A DNA stretch of 64,000 nt from Brevirhabdus pacifica (GTDB taxonomy: Bacteria > Pseudomonadota > Alphaproteobacteria > Rhodobacterales > Rhodobacteraceae), in NCBI RefSeq assembly GCF_002797755.1, contig NZ_PGFI01000011.1, positions 372,001 to 436,000 of the forward strand. The letters run 5' to 3'. This document shows, piece after piece, positions 7,438-15,498 of the stretch. The notes beneath the pieces were generated by a model. It was not told the origin of the DNA, searched no databases, and saw nothing but the letters and a program-made list of their open reading frames with translations. A program made the translations under genes and the position numbers. The number at the start of each line of letters is the position of its first letter. The first letter of the stretch is position 1.

Positions 7438-9332
7438 TGTTTGCTCGATTCCTGGGCACCGGGCGCCGCCGCGTGATTGGCGGCGCCCTCGGCCGGACCC
7501 TCACCTTGTTCTCGGCGGCGTTCGCGCTCTGGGTCGTCTATGCGAATATCTTTGCGCTTCCCGACGCGCTGCTGGTGGGCATCCTGTTCGTCTGCGGCAT
7601 CTATGCGCTGCTGTTCCTGCATGTGGGCGCCACTCGTGAGGCCGGCCCCCGTCCCACGGTGATCGACTGGTCCCTTGCCATTCTGGCGGTGGCCTGCGGG
7701 GTCTATTTCTATGTCACACGAGAGGCGCTCGCCTCGCATATCACGCTGCTCTACCCGCTGAGCACGGCGCAGCTTTTCTTCGGGGCGGCCCTGCTGGCGC
7801 TGACCCTCGAGGCCACGCGGCGCACGACCGGGCCCGGGCTTACGGTCGTCGTCACGGTCTTTCTTGCCTATAACCTCTGGGGCCACCTGATCCCGGCACC
7901 GCTGGGACATGGCTATATTGATTTCGGTTCGTTCATCGACACGCTGATCTACACGACAGACGGTGTCTTCGGCGTCCCGATCCAGGTGGCGGCAAGCTAT
8001 GTCTTCCTGTTCGTCCTGTTCGGATCGCTGCTCAGCCGGGCAGGGGGGGCCGAGTTCATGTTCCAGCTCGCCGCCGCCCTTACCGGCCGGTCGCCGGGCG
8101 GACCCGCCAAGATCGCGATCCTGTCTTCGGGCATGTACGGCATGATCTCGGGCAGCCCGACCTCTGACGTGGCGACCACGGGCTCGGTCACCATCCCGAT
8201 CATGAAACGGCTGGGCTATTCCGCGCGCTTCGCCGGCGCGGTCGAGGTTGCCGCCTCGACGGGCGGTGCCGCGATGCCGCCGGTCATGGGCTCTGCCGCC
8301 TTCATCCTCGCGGAATACACCGGCATCGATTATCGCACCGTGGTTTTCGCGGCGTTGATCCCCGCGCTGCTTTACTACCTGGGCATCTATATCCAGGTGC
8401 ACCTGCGCGCCCGTCGCCTCGGTCTGCGCGGTGTCGACCAGGTCGATCCCGTCCTCGAGACGCTAAAAGCCGGGTGGATCTTCGTCGTGCCGCTGATCGT
8501 CATCACCATCGCCCTGCTGGTCGGCTACACCCCGACCTACGTGGCGGTCTTCGGGTCGGTCTCCTTGCTGGCGACCTCGATGATGCAGAAGCGCACCCGG
8601 ATGTCGCCGCGGGAGCTGCTTGAAGGCATCGGCGAAACCACGATGCGGATGCTTCCCGTGGCCGGCGCATGTGCCGCTGCGGGTCTGGTGATCGGGGGGC
8701 TGACCATGACGGGCCTGTCGATGAAGGCAAGCGGGCTGGTCTCTCTGGTGGCGGGGTCGGGTGATATCGCGCTCCTGCTTTTGGCGGCGCTGATCACGAT
8801 CATCCTGGGGCTGGGCATGCCGACGCCCAGTGCCTACATCCTGGCCGCCGTGCTGGTCGGTCCGGCCATCGCCTCGGCGGGCCTGGCGGTTCTGCCGGCC
8901 AACATGTTCCTGCTCTACTTTGCGCTGCTCTCGGCTTTGACGCCGCCAATTGCGGTCGCGGCCTTCGCCGCGGCGGCCATCGCGGACGAAGATGCGATGC
9001 GTATTGCGGTGACCTCGGTCAAGCTGGCGGCGACGGGTTTTGCGCTGCCCTTCGTCTTCGTCTGGAACCCCGCCCTTCTGGCGATGGGGACCTGGCCCGA
9101 GATCGGCCTGGCGGCCGTTGGCGGCGTCGTGGCGGTGTCATTGCTGGCCAATGCGCTGGAGCGCGAGATGAGCTGGCTGAGGCGTGGCCTTTACCTGGTG
9201 CTGGCGGCGGCAGCCGTCTCGCCTATCGTGCTGCTATCGGCCACGGTGACGGCGGTGGCGGTGCTTTACGGGGCCTATGTCTTCCGCCAGGGCAGGCGCG
9301 GATGGGCCAAGCCGGAATCGGGCGCGGCCTGA
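7437..9332 (+). CDS. TRAP transporter fused permease (DctQM-type)
   Basis: A 631-aa inner membrane protein whose start overlaps the binding-protein stop by one base. The first ~200 residues contain a small DctQ-like membrane domain; the rest is the large DctM-like domain. Family-typical stretches are visible: GMYGMISGSPTSDVATTGSV, STGGAAMPPVMGSAAF and GLGMPTPSAYILAA. Fused QM permeases are the usual partner of TAXI binding proteins and use an ion gradient rather than ATP. It is the last gene of the phthalate operon and converges on the marR gene 16 bp away. Confidence 0.92.
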   Translation: MFARFLGTGRRRVIGGALGRTLTLFSAAFALWVVYANIFALPDALLVGILFVCGIYALLFLHVGATREAGPRPTVIDWSLAILAVACGVYFYVTREALASHITLLYPLSTAQLFFGAALLALTLEATRRTTGPGLTVVVTVFLAYNLWGHLIPAPLGHGYIDFGSFIDTLIYTTDGVFGVPIQVAASYVFLFVLFGSLLSRAGGAEFMFQLAAALTGRSPGGPAKIAILSSGMYGMISGSPTSDVATTGSVTIPIMKRLGYSARFAGAVEVAASTGGAAMPPVMGSAAFILAEYTGIDYRTVVFAALIPALLYYLGIYIQVHLRARRLGLRGVDQVDPVLETLKAGWIFVVPLIVITIALLVGYTPTYVAVFGSVSLLATSMMQKRTRMSPRELLEGIGETTMRMLPVAGACAAAGLVIGGLTMTGLSMKASGLVSLVAGSGDIALLLLAALITIILGLGMPTPSAYILAAVLVGPAIASAGLAVLPANMFLLYFALLSALTPPIAVAAFAAAAIADEDAMRIAVTSVKLAATGFALPFVFVWNPALLAMGTWPEIGLAAVGGVVAVSLLANALEREMSWLRRGLYLVLAAAAVSPIVLLSATVTAVAVLYGAYVFRQGRRGWAKPESGAA

Positions 9333-9348
9333 GCGGGCGCGCCCGGCG

Positions 9349-9822
9349 CTAGTCGGATGCAGCAGTCGCCTTGGCAAGGCGGCTGCGCATGCGCATCAGC
9401 AGGCCGCGCAGTTGCTCGCGCTCTTCCGTGCTGAAATCGGCGGCAGCCTCGTCGACCACCTCGCGCGCGATTGGCAGCAAGACCGCGCGCAGGGCCTCCC
9501 CCTCCTCGGTCAGAAACACCAGGCGCTTGCGCCCGTCGGCCGGATCCCGTTCCCGCCGCACCAGTCCGCGCTTTTCCATGGCGCGGATGGCTTCCAGGGT
9601 CGTCGGTTCCATCGTGCCCACCTGGTCCGACAACTGGCGTTGGGTCAGGCCGTTGTGCTCCCACAGGACGCGCAGGAAATACCACATGCCCAGGGTCACC
9701 CCGTGGGGCCGGATCCGCAGGCTCAGGTAGTTCTGAAAATGCCGGTGGGTCGAACGGATCAGGTAGCCGAAACTGTTTTCCAGCGGAAACGGTTCGGCCA
9801 AGGGTGCTCTGTGGTCGTCCAT
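9349..9822 (-). CDS. MarR-family transcriptional regulator
   Basis: A 157-aa winged-helix protein: residues ~35-110 carry the MarR core (LTQRQLSDQVGTMEPTTLEAI recognition region and DPADGRKRLVFLTEEG wing). AAGGAG lies 8 nt before its ATG. MarR proteins are dimeric repressors released by small aromatic acids. Located between the phthalate operon (convergent) and pcaQ, it is the most likely sensor of phthalate or a pathway intermediate. A matching candidate operator is the CTTAG-TTCC-CTAAG palindrome at 2717-2730. Confidence 0.88.
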   Translation of the reverse strand: MDDHRAPLAEPFPLENSFGYLIRSTHRHFQNYLSLRIRPHGVTLGMWYFLRVLWEHNGLTQRQLSDQVGTMEPTTLEAIRAMEKRGLVRRERDPADGRKRLVFLTEEGEALRAVLLPIAREVVDEAAADFSTEEREQLRGLLMRMRSRLAKATAASD

Positions 9823-9980
9823 TTCCGGTCTCCTTCACGGGGGCAGAATATCAGCGCGGGCGCCTAACTCAAAAGGCTGGCTGCGCCGGGGACCCTGCCC
9901 GGGCGTCGCGTCCCGAGGACATGCCAGCAGGGACGCTAGGTCAACATATATAACCCAATGCGCGGTCTGCGCTACGCCGA

Positions 9981-10901
9981 TCACCGCGACCCATCGGCCA
10001 GTTCCGCCGCGCGGCGGTGCAGCAGGCGGGCCAGCCGGTCGGCGGGGCTGTTGTCGTCAAACTTGAACTTCCGCGTCAGGCCGATTGCCCCGGTCATGTA
10101 ATCGGAAGAAAGCTCGATGCAGGAGAGGGCGCCCGATTGCACTTCCCGCTCGACCACGCCGCGTGAGATGAACCACAGCAGGTCCGATTTTTCCAGCAGC
10201 GCAAGCGCGACCGGCGGGGCCACCGTCTCGAACCGGGGTTTCTTGTCGGACAGGCCCAGGGTCGAAAGGTAGAGGTTCACGTTCTGCCGGATGATCGCGC
10301 CCGAGTTCGGCAGGATCAGGGGGAAGTGTGCCAGGGCCTCGGGCGCGGACATGTTTCTGGCCGGGTGGTCGGGGCGCCCGACCAGCAGGATCGGTTCTTC
10401 GTACAGAAACTCGAACGACAGGCCCGGCATGTCGCGGGCAACCGGCATGCGCCCGACCATCAGGTCAATCTTGCCCGATCTCAGCATCTCGATGAGGCTG
10501 CTGTGCGGCCCGGTCAGCACCGTCACCAGCGTGCCCTCGAAACTGTCCGAGAATTCCAGCGCCACCGATGGGAAGAACCGCCCCGCGACGGTCGGGAGCA
10601 CACCGACCTTCACCTGTCCGCCCGATGCCCGCCCCGAGAACGTGTCGACCGCCGCCTCCAGGCTGCGCAGCGCCACCTGCGCATGGCCGCGGAAGGTCTC
10701 GCCGGCAGGCGTCAGCACCGCGCGCCGGCCCGAACGCTCGAACAGCGTGACTCCCAACAGGGCTTCCAGGTCGGACACCGTCTTGGAAAGCGCGGGTTGG
10801 GAAACGTGGCGCGCGCGTGCCGCGGCCGAGATGTTGCCATGGCTCGCCACGGCCAGAAACGCCTCAACATGGCGCAGTTTGAGTCCGCTTGGTATATTCA
10901 T
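9981..10901 (-). CDS. pcaQ: LysR-family regulator PcaQ
   Basis: The 306-aa protein has an N-terminal LysR helix-turn-helix (LKLRHVEAFLAVASHGNISAAA...VSQPALSKTVSDLE, residues ~8-50) and a C-terminal effector domain. Divergent placement 78 bp from pcaD, in front of pcaDCHGB, is the standard alphaproteobacterial arrangement. There PcaQ activates pca genes in response to beta-carboxy-cis,cis-muconate or gamma-carboxymuconolactone. The shared intergenic space contains an AGAATGT/ACATTCT inverted repeat that could be its binding site. Confidence 0.9.
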   Translation of the reverse strand: MNIPSGLKLRHVEAFLAVASHGNISAAARARHVSQPALSKTVSDLEALLGVTLFERSGRRAVLTPAGETFRGHAQVALRSLEAAVDTFSGRASGGQVKVGVLPTVAGRFFPSVALEFSDSFEGTLVTVLTGPHSSLIEMLRSGKIDLMVGRMPVARDMPGLSFEFLYEEPILLVGRPDHPARNMSAPEALAHFPLILPNSGAIIRQNVNLYLSTLGLSDKKPRFETVAPPVALALLEKSDLLWFISRGVVEREVQSGALSCIELSSDYMTGAIGLTRKFKFDDNSPADRLARLLHRRAAELADGSR

Positions 10902-10921
10902 ATGGTTATGCTTTTAGCATG

Positions 10922-10949
10922 AGAATGTATGTTTTCGAGTGAACATTCT
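10922..10949. promoter_or_regulatory. Inverted repeat in the pcaQ-pcaD intergenic space
   Basis: AGAATGT (10922-10928) and ACATTCT (10943-10949) form a perfect 7-bp dyad with 14 nt between arms, so half-sites are two helical turns apart on the same face. It sits in the AT-rich 78 bp between the divergent starts, where a LysR-type activator would bind. Assignment to PcaQ is inferred from position. Confidence 0.4.
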
Positions 10950-10979
10950 ATGCCAGTATGCGCCTAGGAGGAATGTGTC

Positions 10980-11762
10980 GTGGAAGCTTTGAAACTCGAA
11001 TGGGGCAGCGTGCACCTGGAGGTCCGCAAAGGCATGGGCCCGGCGCTTGTCTTTGCCAATTCCCTCGGCACGGACATGCGGATGTGGAACGCCGTCCTGC
11101 CGCATCTGCCCGAGGATTGGACCTGCCTGCGCATGGACAAGCGCGGTCACGGCCTGTCGGATACCGCGCCGGACCCCTACGACCTGACCCACCTGGCAGA
11201 GGACCTGATCGCCGCGATGGACCACGCGGGCCTGGAACGCGCCGTGATCGTCGGCTGCTCGGTCGGCGGGCTGATTGCCCAGCACGTCGCCCTGATGGCG
11301 CCAGAGCGGGTGACTGCACTGGTCCTGTCCAACACGGCCTCGAAACTTGTCACCGCCAGCGTCTGGCGGGAACGGATCGCGGGGATCCGGGCTAGGGGCA
11401 TGGCCGCGATGGCCGATGAGATCCTGCCGCGCTGGTTCGGGCCCGCCATGATGGCCCGCCCCGAGGCGGATCTGTGGCGCAACCTGCTTCGCCGGACCGA
11501 TCCGCAGGGCTACATGGCCACTTGCGACGCCATCTCCCGGGCCGACGTGACGGCCCGCCTGGCCGAGATTTCCCAACCCGCGCTGGTCATCGGTGGCCAG
11601 CATGACATGTCCACCCCGCCCGAGGTGGTCGAGCGGCTGGCCGCGGGCCTGCCGCGCGCCGACCTCGCCCTCTTCGAGCAATCAGGCCATCTTCCCGCGA
11701 TCGAGGAGCCTGCGGAATTTGCCGCCATGATACGCGGATTCGTAGAAAGGAATGCCACGTGA
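10980..11762 (+). CDS. pcaD: 3-oxoadipate enol-lactonase
   Basis: A 260-aa alpha/beta hydrolase with the nucleophile elbow VGCSVGG, an upstream oxyanion region (ANSLGTDMRMW), and a C-terminal SGHLPAIEEP carrying the catalytic histidine. It hydrolyses 3-oxoadipate enol-lactone to 3-oxoadipate. The start is GTG at 10980 with AGGAGG at 10966-10971. It is first in the pcaDCHG run and overlaps pcaC by 4 nt (GTGA). Confidence 0.92.
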   Translation: MEALKLEWGSVHLEVRKGMGPALVFANSLGTDMRMWNAVLPHLPEDWTCLRMDKRGHGLSDTAPDPYDLTHLAEDLIAAMDHAGLERAVIVGCSVGGLIAQHVALMAPERVTALVLSNTASKLVTASVWRERIAGIRARGMAAMADEILPRWFGPAMMARPEADLWRNLLRRTDPQGYMATCDAISRADVTARLAEISQPALVIGGQHDMSTPPEVVERLAAGLPRADLALFEQSGHLPAIEEPAEFAAMIRGFVERNAT

Positions 11763-12142
11763 GCGCGAGATACGAGGCCGGAATGAAGGTCCGGCGCGAG
11801 GTGCTGGGCGACGCGCATGTCGATCGTGCCGAAGCTGCCAAGAACGACATCGATATCCCCTTTCAGACATTGATCACCGAGTCCGCCTGGGGCACGGTCT
11901 GGGCCTCTGACCGGATCAGCCGGCGCGAACGCTCGATGCTGACGCTCGCACTGCTGGCGGCCACCGGCAATTTCGAGGAGATCCCGATGCATGTTCGCGC
12001 GACAGCCAACACCGGGGCGACCATCACGGATGTGACCGAGGCGTTGCAGCACGTGGCGATCTATGCCGGCGTGCCCAAGGCCAACCACGCGCTCAAGCTG
12101 GTCAAGCAGACCTACCGGGAAATGGAGGAGGCCAAGACATGA
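11759..12142 (+). CDS. pcaC: 4-carboxymuconolactone decarboxylase
   Basis: A 127-aa single-domain carboxymuconolactone decarboxylase with the typical ITESAWGTVW and MHVRATANTGAT stretches and a C-terminal HVAIYAGVPKANHAL helix. It converts gamma-carboxymuconolactone to 3-oxoadipate enol-lactone. The start is GTG, overlapping the pcaD stop; the end overlaps the pcaH ATG (ATGA). It is a stand-alone protein, not a PcaCD fusion. Confidence 0.92.
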   Translation: MSARYEAGMKVRREVLGDAHVDRAEAAKNDIDIPFQTLITESAWGTVWASDRISRRERSMLTLALLAATGNFEEIPMHVRATANTGATITDVTEALQHVAIYAGVPKANHALKLVKQTYREMEEAKT

Positions 12143-12882
12143 GCGAACACGCCATTCCGGACCACGGCCGACTGATCCCGCGCGACCGCACTGTCCATCC
12201 CGCGCCGCGCGATCCCGAGTACAAGACAAGCGTCACCCGCTCGCCCAACCTGCCGCTGCTATCGATGGAAAGCAGCCCCTCGGAAGAGACGGGGCCGACC
12301 TTCGGCCACGGCCTTCTGGGAAAGCTGGACAACAACCTGATCCTGAACTTCAGCCAGGGCGCCGCCCCCGCCTTGGGCGAACGGATCCTGATGCACGGGC
12401 GGGTGCTGGATCAGGACGGCCGGGCTGTGCCGAACACGTTGGTCGAGATCTGGCAGGCCAACGCCGGCGGACGGTACCGGCACAAGAAGGACACCTATTT
12501 CGCACCGCTGGATCCGAATTTCGGCGGCTGCGGACGCACGATCACCGACGAGAACGGATATTACGAGTTCATGACGATCCGGCCGGGCGCTTACCCCTGG
12601 CCCAACCGGGGCAACGACTGGCGGCCGATGCATATCCACGCCTCGGTCTTCGGGCACAGCTTTGGCCAGCGCCTGATCACCCAGATGTATTTCGAGGGTG
12701 ATCCGCTTATCGACCATTGCCCCATCGCAGCGACGATCAAGGATCGTGCCTCGCTGGACCGGCTGGTGGCGCCGCTTGATTTCTCGAAGTCACGGCCGCT
12801 GGATTACCTTGCTTACAAGTTCGACATCGTTCTGCGTGGACGGCGCCAGACCATGTTCGAGAACAAGCTGGAGGGCATGTGA
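12139..12882 (+). CDS. pcaH: Protocatechuate 3,4-dioxygenase beta subunit
   Basis: A 247-aa intradiol dioxygenase. The HGRVLDQDGRAVPNTLVEIWQ motif is the family signature, and the GAYPWPNRGNDWRPMHIHAS segment supplies the Tyr and His iron ligands. With PcaG it cleaves protocatechuate ortho to 3-carboxy-cis,cis-muconate using Fe(III) and O2. It is tightly coupled to both neighbours: ATGA with pcaC and TGATG with pcaG. Confidence 0.93.
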   Translation: MSEHAIPDHGRLIPRDRTVHPAPRDPEYKTSVTRSPNLPLLSMESSPSEETGPTFGHGLLGKLDNNLILNFSQGAAPALGERILMHGRVLDQDGRAVPNTLVEIWQANAGGRYRHKKDTYFAPLDPNFGGCGRTITDENGYYEFMTIRPGAYPWPNRGNDWRPMHIHASVFGHSFGQRLITQMYFEGDPLIDHCPIAATIKDRASLDRLVAPLDFSKSRPLDYLAYKFDIVLRGRRQTMFENKLEGM

Positions 12883-13481
12883 TGGTCCAGAAAATCGACA
12901 CGCTGATCGAGTCGGCTTCGCAGACCGCCGGGCCCTACGTGCACATCGGTTTGATGCCCACCTATGCCGGCAACGGCGGCAGTTTCGAGACCGAGGTCGG
13001 CACCGATCCGATCGCGGGAAAGATCGAGGGCGAGATCATCGAGATCGTGGGCTCGGTCTTCGACGGGACCGGCTGGGCCCTGCGCGATGTTTTGATCGAA
13101 AGCTGGCAATGCGACGCGAATGGCCTGTTTCCGGGCCAGGACGGGGCCGACCCGAACTTCACCGGTTTCTGCCGCTTCGCCGCCGATGCCGAGACCGGGG
13201 AATATACCCTGCGCACCGTGAAGCCTGGCTCCTACACCGGGCGGAATGGCGTCGAGAGCGCGCCTCATATCTCGCTGTGGATCGTGTCGCGCGGCATCAA
13301 CATCGGGTTGAACACGCGGATCTACTTTTCCGATTGCGACAACAGCGGTGACCCCCTTCTTGGCCGTATCGAACAGCGGCCCCGGGTCGATACGCTGATC
13401 GCCCGGAAGACGGATGATGGGCGATACCGTTTCGACATCCGCCTCCAGGGCGAGGGCGAGACTGTCTTCCTGGATATCTAG
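12882..13481 (+). CDS. pcaG: Protocatechuate 3,4-dioxygenase alpha subunit
   Basis: The protein is 199 aa from the ATG overlapping the pcaH stop (TGATG); a GTG one codon upstream is possible. It contains SQTAGPYVHIGL near the N-terminus and a degenerate intradiol core, but lacks the full Tyr/His iron set of PcaH, as alpha subunits do. It forms the alpha-beta protomer with PcaH. It is last in the overlapping pcaDCHG block; pcaB follows after 38 bp. Confidence 0.92.
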   Translation: MVQKIDTLIESASQTAGPYVHIGLMPTYAGNGGSFETEVGTDPIAGKIEGEIIEIVGSVFDGTGWALRDVLIESWQCDANGLFPGQDGADPNFTGFCRFAADAETGEYTLRTVKPGSYTGRNGVESAPHISLWIVSRGINIGLNTRIYFSDCDNSGDPLLGRIEQRPRVDTLIARKTDDGRYRFDIRLQGEGETVFLDI

Positions 13482-13519
13482 GGGGAGCCCCGCAGAAGAT
13501 TGGACGAAAGCCGGACAAG

Positions 13520-14581
13520 ATGAGCGTGAGCGTATTCGAACACCCCTGGCTGGGCGGCCTATTTGGCGATCCGGCAATGGCCGAGATCCTGTCGGCCGAG
13601 CGGACCCTGTCGCACATGCTGGCGTTCGAGGCCGCCTGGTCCCGAGCATGCGGCAGCGCGGGCCTTTTCGACCCCCAAAAGGCCGAGGCCGCAGCAAGGG
13701 CCATCGAAGGGGCCCGGATCGACCTTGGCGATCTGGCCGAGGGGACCGGGCGGGACGGGCTTCCGGTGCCGCAACTGGTGGCACAGTTGAAGACGCTGGC
13801 GGACCCGGCGGCCGTTCACCGGGGCGCCACGTCACAGGATGTCCTGGACACGGCCACGGTGCTTGCCCTGCGCGAGGCATCGGATCTCATCGCCCAGCGT
13901 CTGGATGAGCTGTCTGAGGTGCTCGACGACCTCGACGCCCGTTTCGGTTCGACCCCGCTCATGGGGCGAACCCGCATGCAGGCCGCGACCGAGATCACGG
14001 TCCACGATCGCCTTGCGACCTGGCGCGAGCCGCTGACCACGCACCGCGCGCGCCTGGCCGAGATCCGGCCTCGGGTCGAACTGGTCCAGGTGGGCGGCGC
14101 CTCGGGCGACCGCAAGGCGCTTGGCGACCAGGCCGACGCAGTTGTCGGGGGGGTGGCGAAGGCGCTGGGCCTGGCGCCCACGGCCCGGTCCTGGCACGCG
14201 ATGCGCGACGGGATCGTCGAATACGCCTCCTGGCTGTCGCTGGTCTCGGGCACGATGGGCAAGCTGGGGCAGGACATTGCCCTCATGGCCCAGCAGGGGA
14301 TCGGGGAGATCGCGGTCACGGGGACCGGCAGCTCCTCGGCCATGCCGCACAAGCAGAACCCGGTGAAGGCCGAGCTTCTGGTGACGCTGGCCCGGTTCAA
14401 CGCCGTGCAGGTGGGGGCCATGCACCACGCCCTGATCCACGAACAGGAACGCTCGGGCAGCGGCTGGGCGCTGGAATGGATGGTTCTGCCGCAAATGCTG
14501 ATGACGACCGGGCGCGCCACCTCAGCGGCGATCGAATTGTGCCAGAGCATCGAGACGATGGGATCTCCCGGGCTGCGGTGA
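13520..14581 (+). CDS. pcaB: 3-carboxy-cis,cis-muconate cycloisomerase
   Basis: A 353-aa member of the fumarase/aspartase superfamily with the signature GSSSAMPHKQNP around residue 270. The GATSQDVLDTA segment near residue 100 carries the substrate-binding loop. It lactonises 3-carboxymuconate to 4-carboxymuconolactone. The ~350-aa length is usual for alphaproteobacterial PcaB and shorter than the ~450 aa of pseudomonad forms. The 38-bp spacing from pcaG suggests the same transcript. Confidence 0.92.
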   Translation: MSVSVFEHPWLGGLFGDPAMAEILSAERTLSHMLAFEAAWSRACGSAGLFDPQKAEAAARAIEGARIDLGDLAEGTGRDGLPVPQLVAQLKTLADPAAVHRGATSQDVLDTATVLALREASDLIAQRLDELSEVLDDLDARFGSTPLMGRTRMQAATEITVHDRLATWREPLTTHRARLAEIRPRVELVQVGGASGDRKALGDQADAVVGGVAKALGLAPTARSWHAMRDGIVEYASWLSLVSGTMGKLGQDIALMAQQGIGEIAVTGTGSSSAMPHKQNPVKAELLVTLARFNAVQVGAMHHALIHEQERSGSGWALEWMVLPQMLMTTGRATSAAIELCQSIETMGSPGLR

Positions 14582-14664
14582 CCCCTGCCACCGGTCGAAT
14601 GGTATCACATTTTTCGGGGCGCCGAGGGCGCGCGGCCAACATCCCGTCGTAGGGGCATAGCCGC

Positions 14665-15372
14665 TCAGGCCGACAGCCCGATCTGCCGCGCCGCGCGGTC
14701 TTCGAGGTATTGCCGGCCCGAGCGGTAGATGCCGTCGCGGATGTCGGCCTCGATCGCCACGGCGAGGGCGATCGCGTCGCGCCGGCGCAGGGCGCCCAGG
14801 ATCTCCTTGTGGCGGTCGATCTGGTAGAACTCCAACCCCTCGTTCAAAACCTGGCGCTGGAACGGGCCCAGCTGAAGCCAGATGCTTTCGACCACCGGCA
14901 GCGCGGCCTGGTGGGGGTTGGCGCTGTAGAGAAGGCGGTGAAACTCGTGGTTCAGGATCATCAACCCGGCGCGGTCGGGCGATCCGAGGATCCGGTCCAT
15001 CTGCCGGTCAACGCGGGTCATCTCCCTGATGAGGCTGGAAGAAACATAAGGAAGCGCGCGGGTCGCGGCGTGGCCTTCGACCGCGATCCGCAGGTTGACC
15101 ACCTCCTCGAACCTTGCCGAGGACATGGGCGGGATGCGCATGCGCCGGTTACCCAGAACCTCGATCGCGTATTCGGTGCTGAGGCGTCGGACCGCTTCGC
15201 GGATGGGGGTGGGGCTAACCTCCATCGCCTCGGCGAGGCCACGGATCGTCAGGGTCGTCTCGGGCGCGAGAAAGCCGGTCATGATCGCGTGACGCAGGCG
15301 CAGATAGGTGCTTTCCTGGTCGGTGGCGCGCGGGTCCACGTCGATGGTGGGGATCTCCAAGATGCCTGTCAT
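14665..15372 (-). CDS. GntR-family regulator with FCD domain
   Basis: A 235-aa protein with an N-terminal GntR winged helix (YLRLRHAIMTGFLAPETTLT, then LAEAMEVSPTPIREAVRRL, residues ~20-70) and an all-helical FCD ligand domain (FHRLLY, then RHKEILGALRRRDA). AGGAGG precedes the ATG. It is divergent from the polyamine genes starting at 15499 and convergent with pcaB. The simplest reading is a repressor of the polyamine operon responding to a metabolite; the effector cannot be told from sequence. Confidence 0.88.
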   Translation of the reverse strand: MTGILEIPTIDVDPRATDQESTYLRLRHAIMTGFLAPETTLTIRGLAEAMEVSPTPIREAVRRLSTEYAIEVLGNRRMRIPPMSSARFEEVVNLRIAVEGHAATRALPYVSSSLIREMTRVDRQMDRILGSPDRAGLMILNHEFHRLLYSANPHQAALPVVESIWLQLGPFQRQVLNEGLEFYQIDRHKEILGALRRRDAIALAVAIEADIRDGIYRSGRQYLEDRAARQIGLSA

Positions 15373-15433
15373 CGCCGAAGCCTCCTCGCGATCAAGCGCG
15401 CCGTGATTGGCCGCAACTTAGCGCATATGCCCG

Positions 15434-15480
15434 ATTGACTCCAAGCCGGTATCGCGAATATTTCTGCAAAAGGTATCACA
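15434..15480 (+). promoter_or_regulatory. Candidate promoter with GGTATC direct repeats before the polyamine operon
   Basis: TTGACT (15434-15439) and AATATT (15457-15462) are 17 nt apart. GGTATC occurs at 15448-15453 inside the spacer and again at 15472-15477, 24 bp on. The second copy is extended to GGTATCACA, also found at 14601-14609 just beyond the other end of the GntR gene. These are candidate half-sites for the GntR/FCD protein. Confidence 0.35.
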
Positions 15481-15498
15481 AAATTCAAGGGTGGTCGG

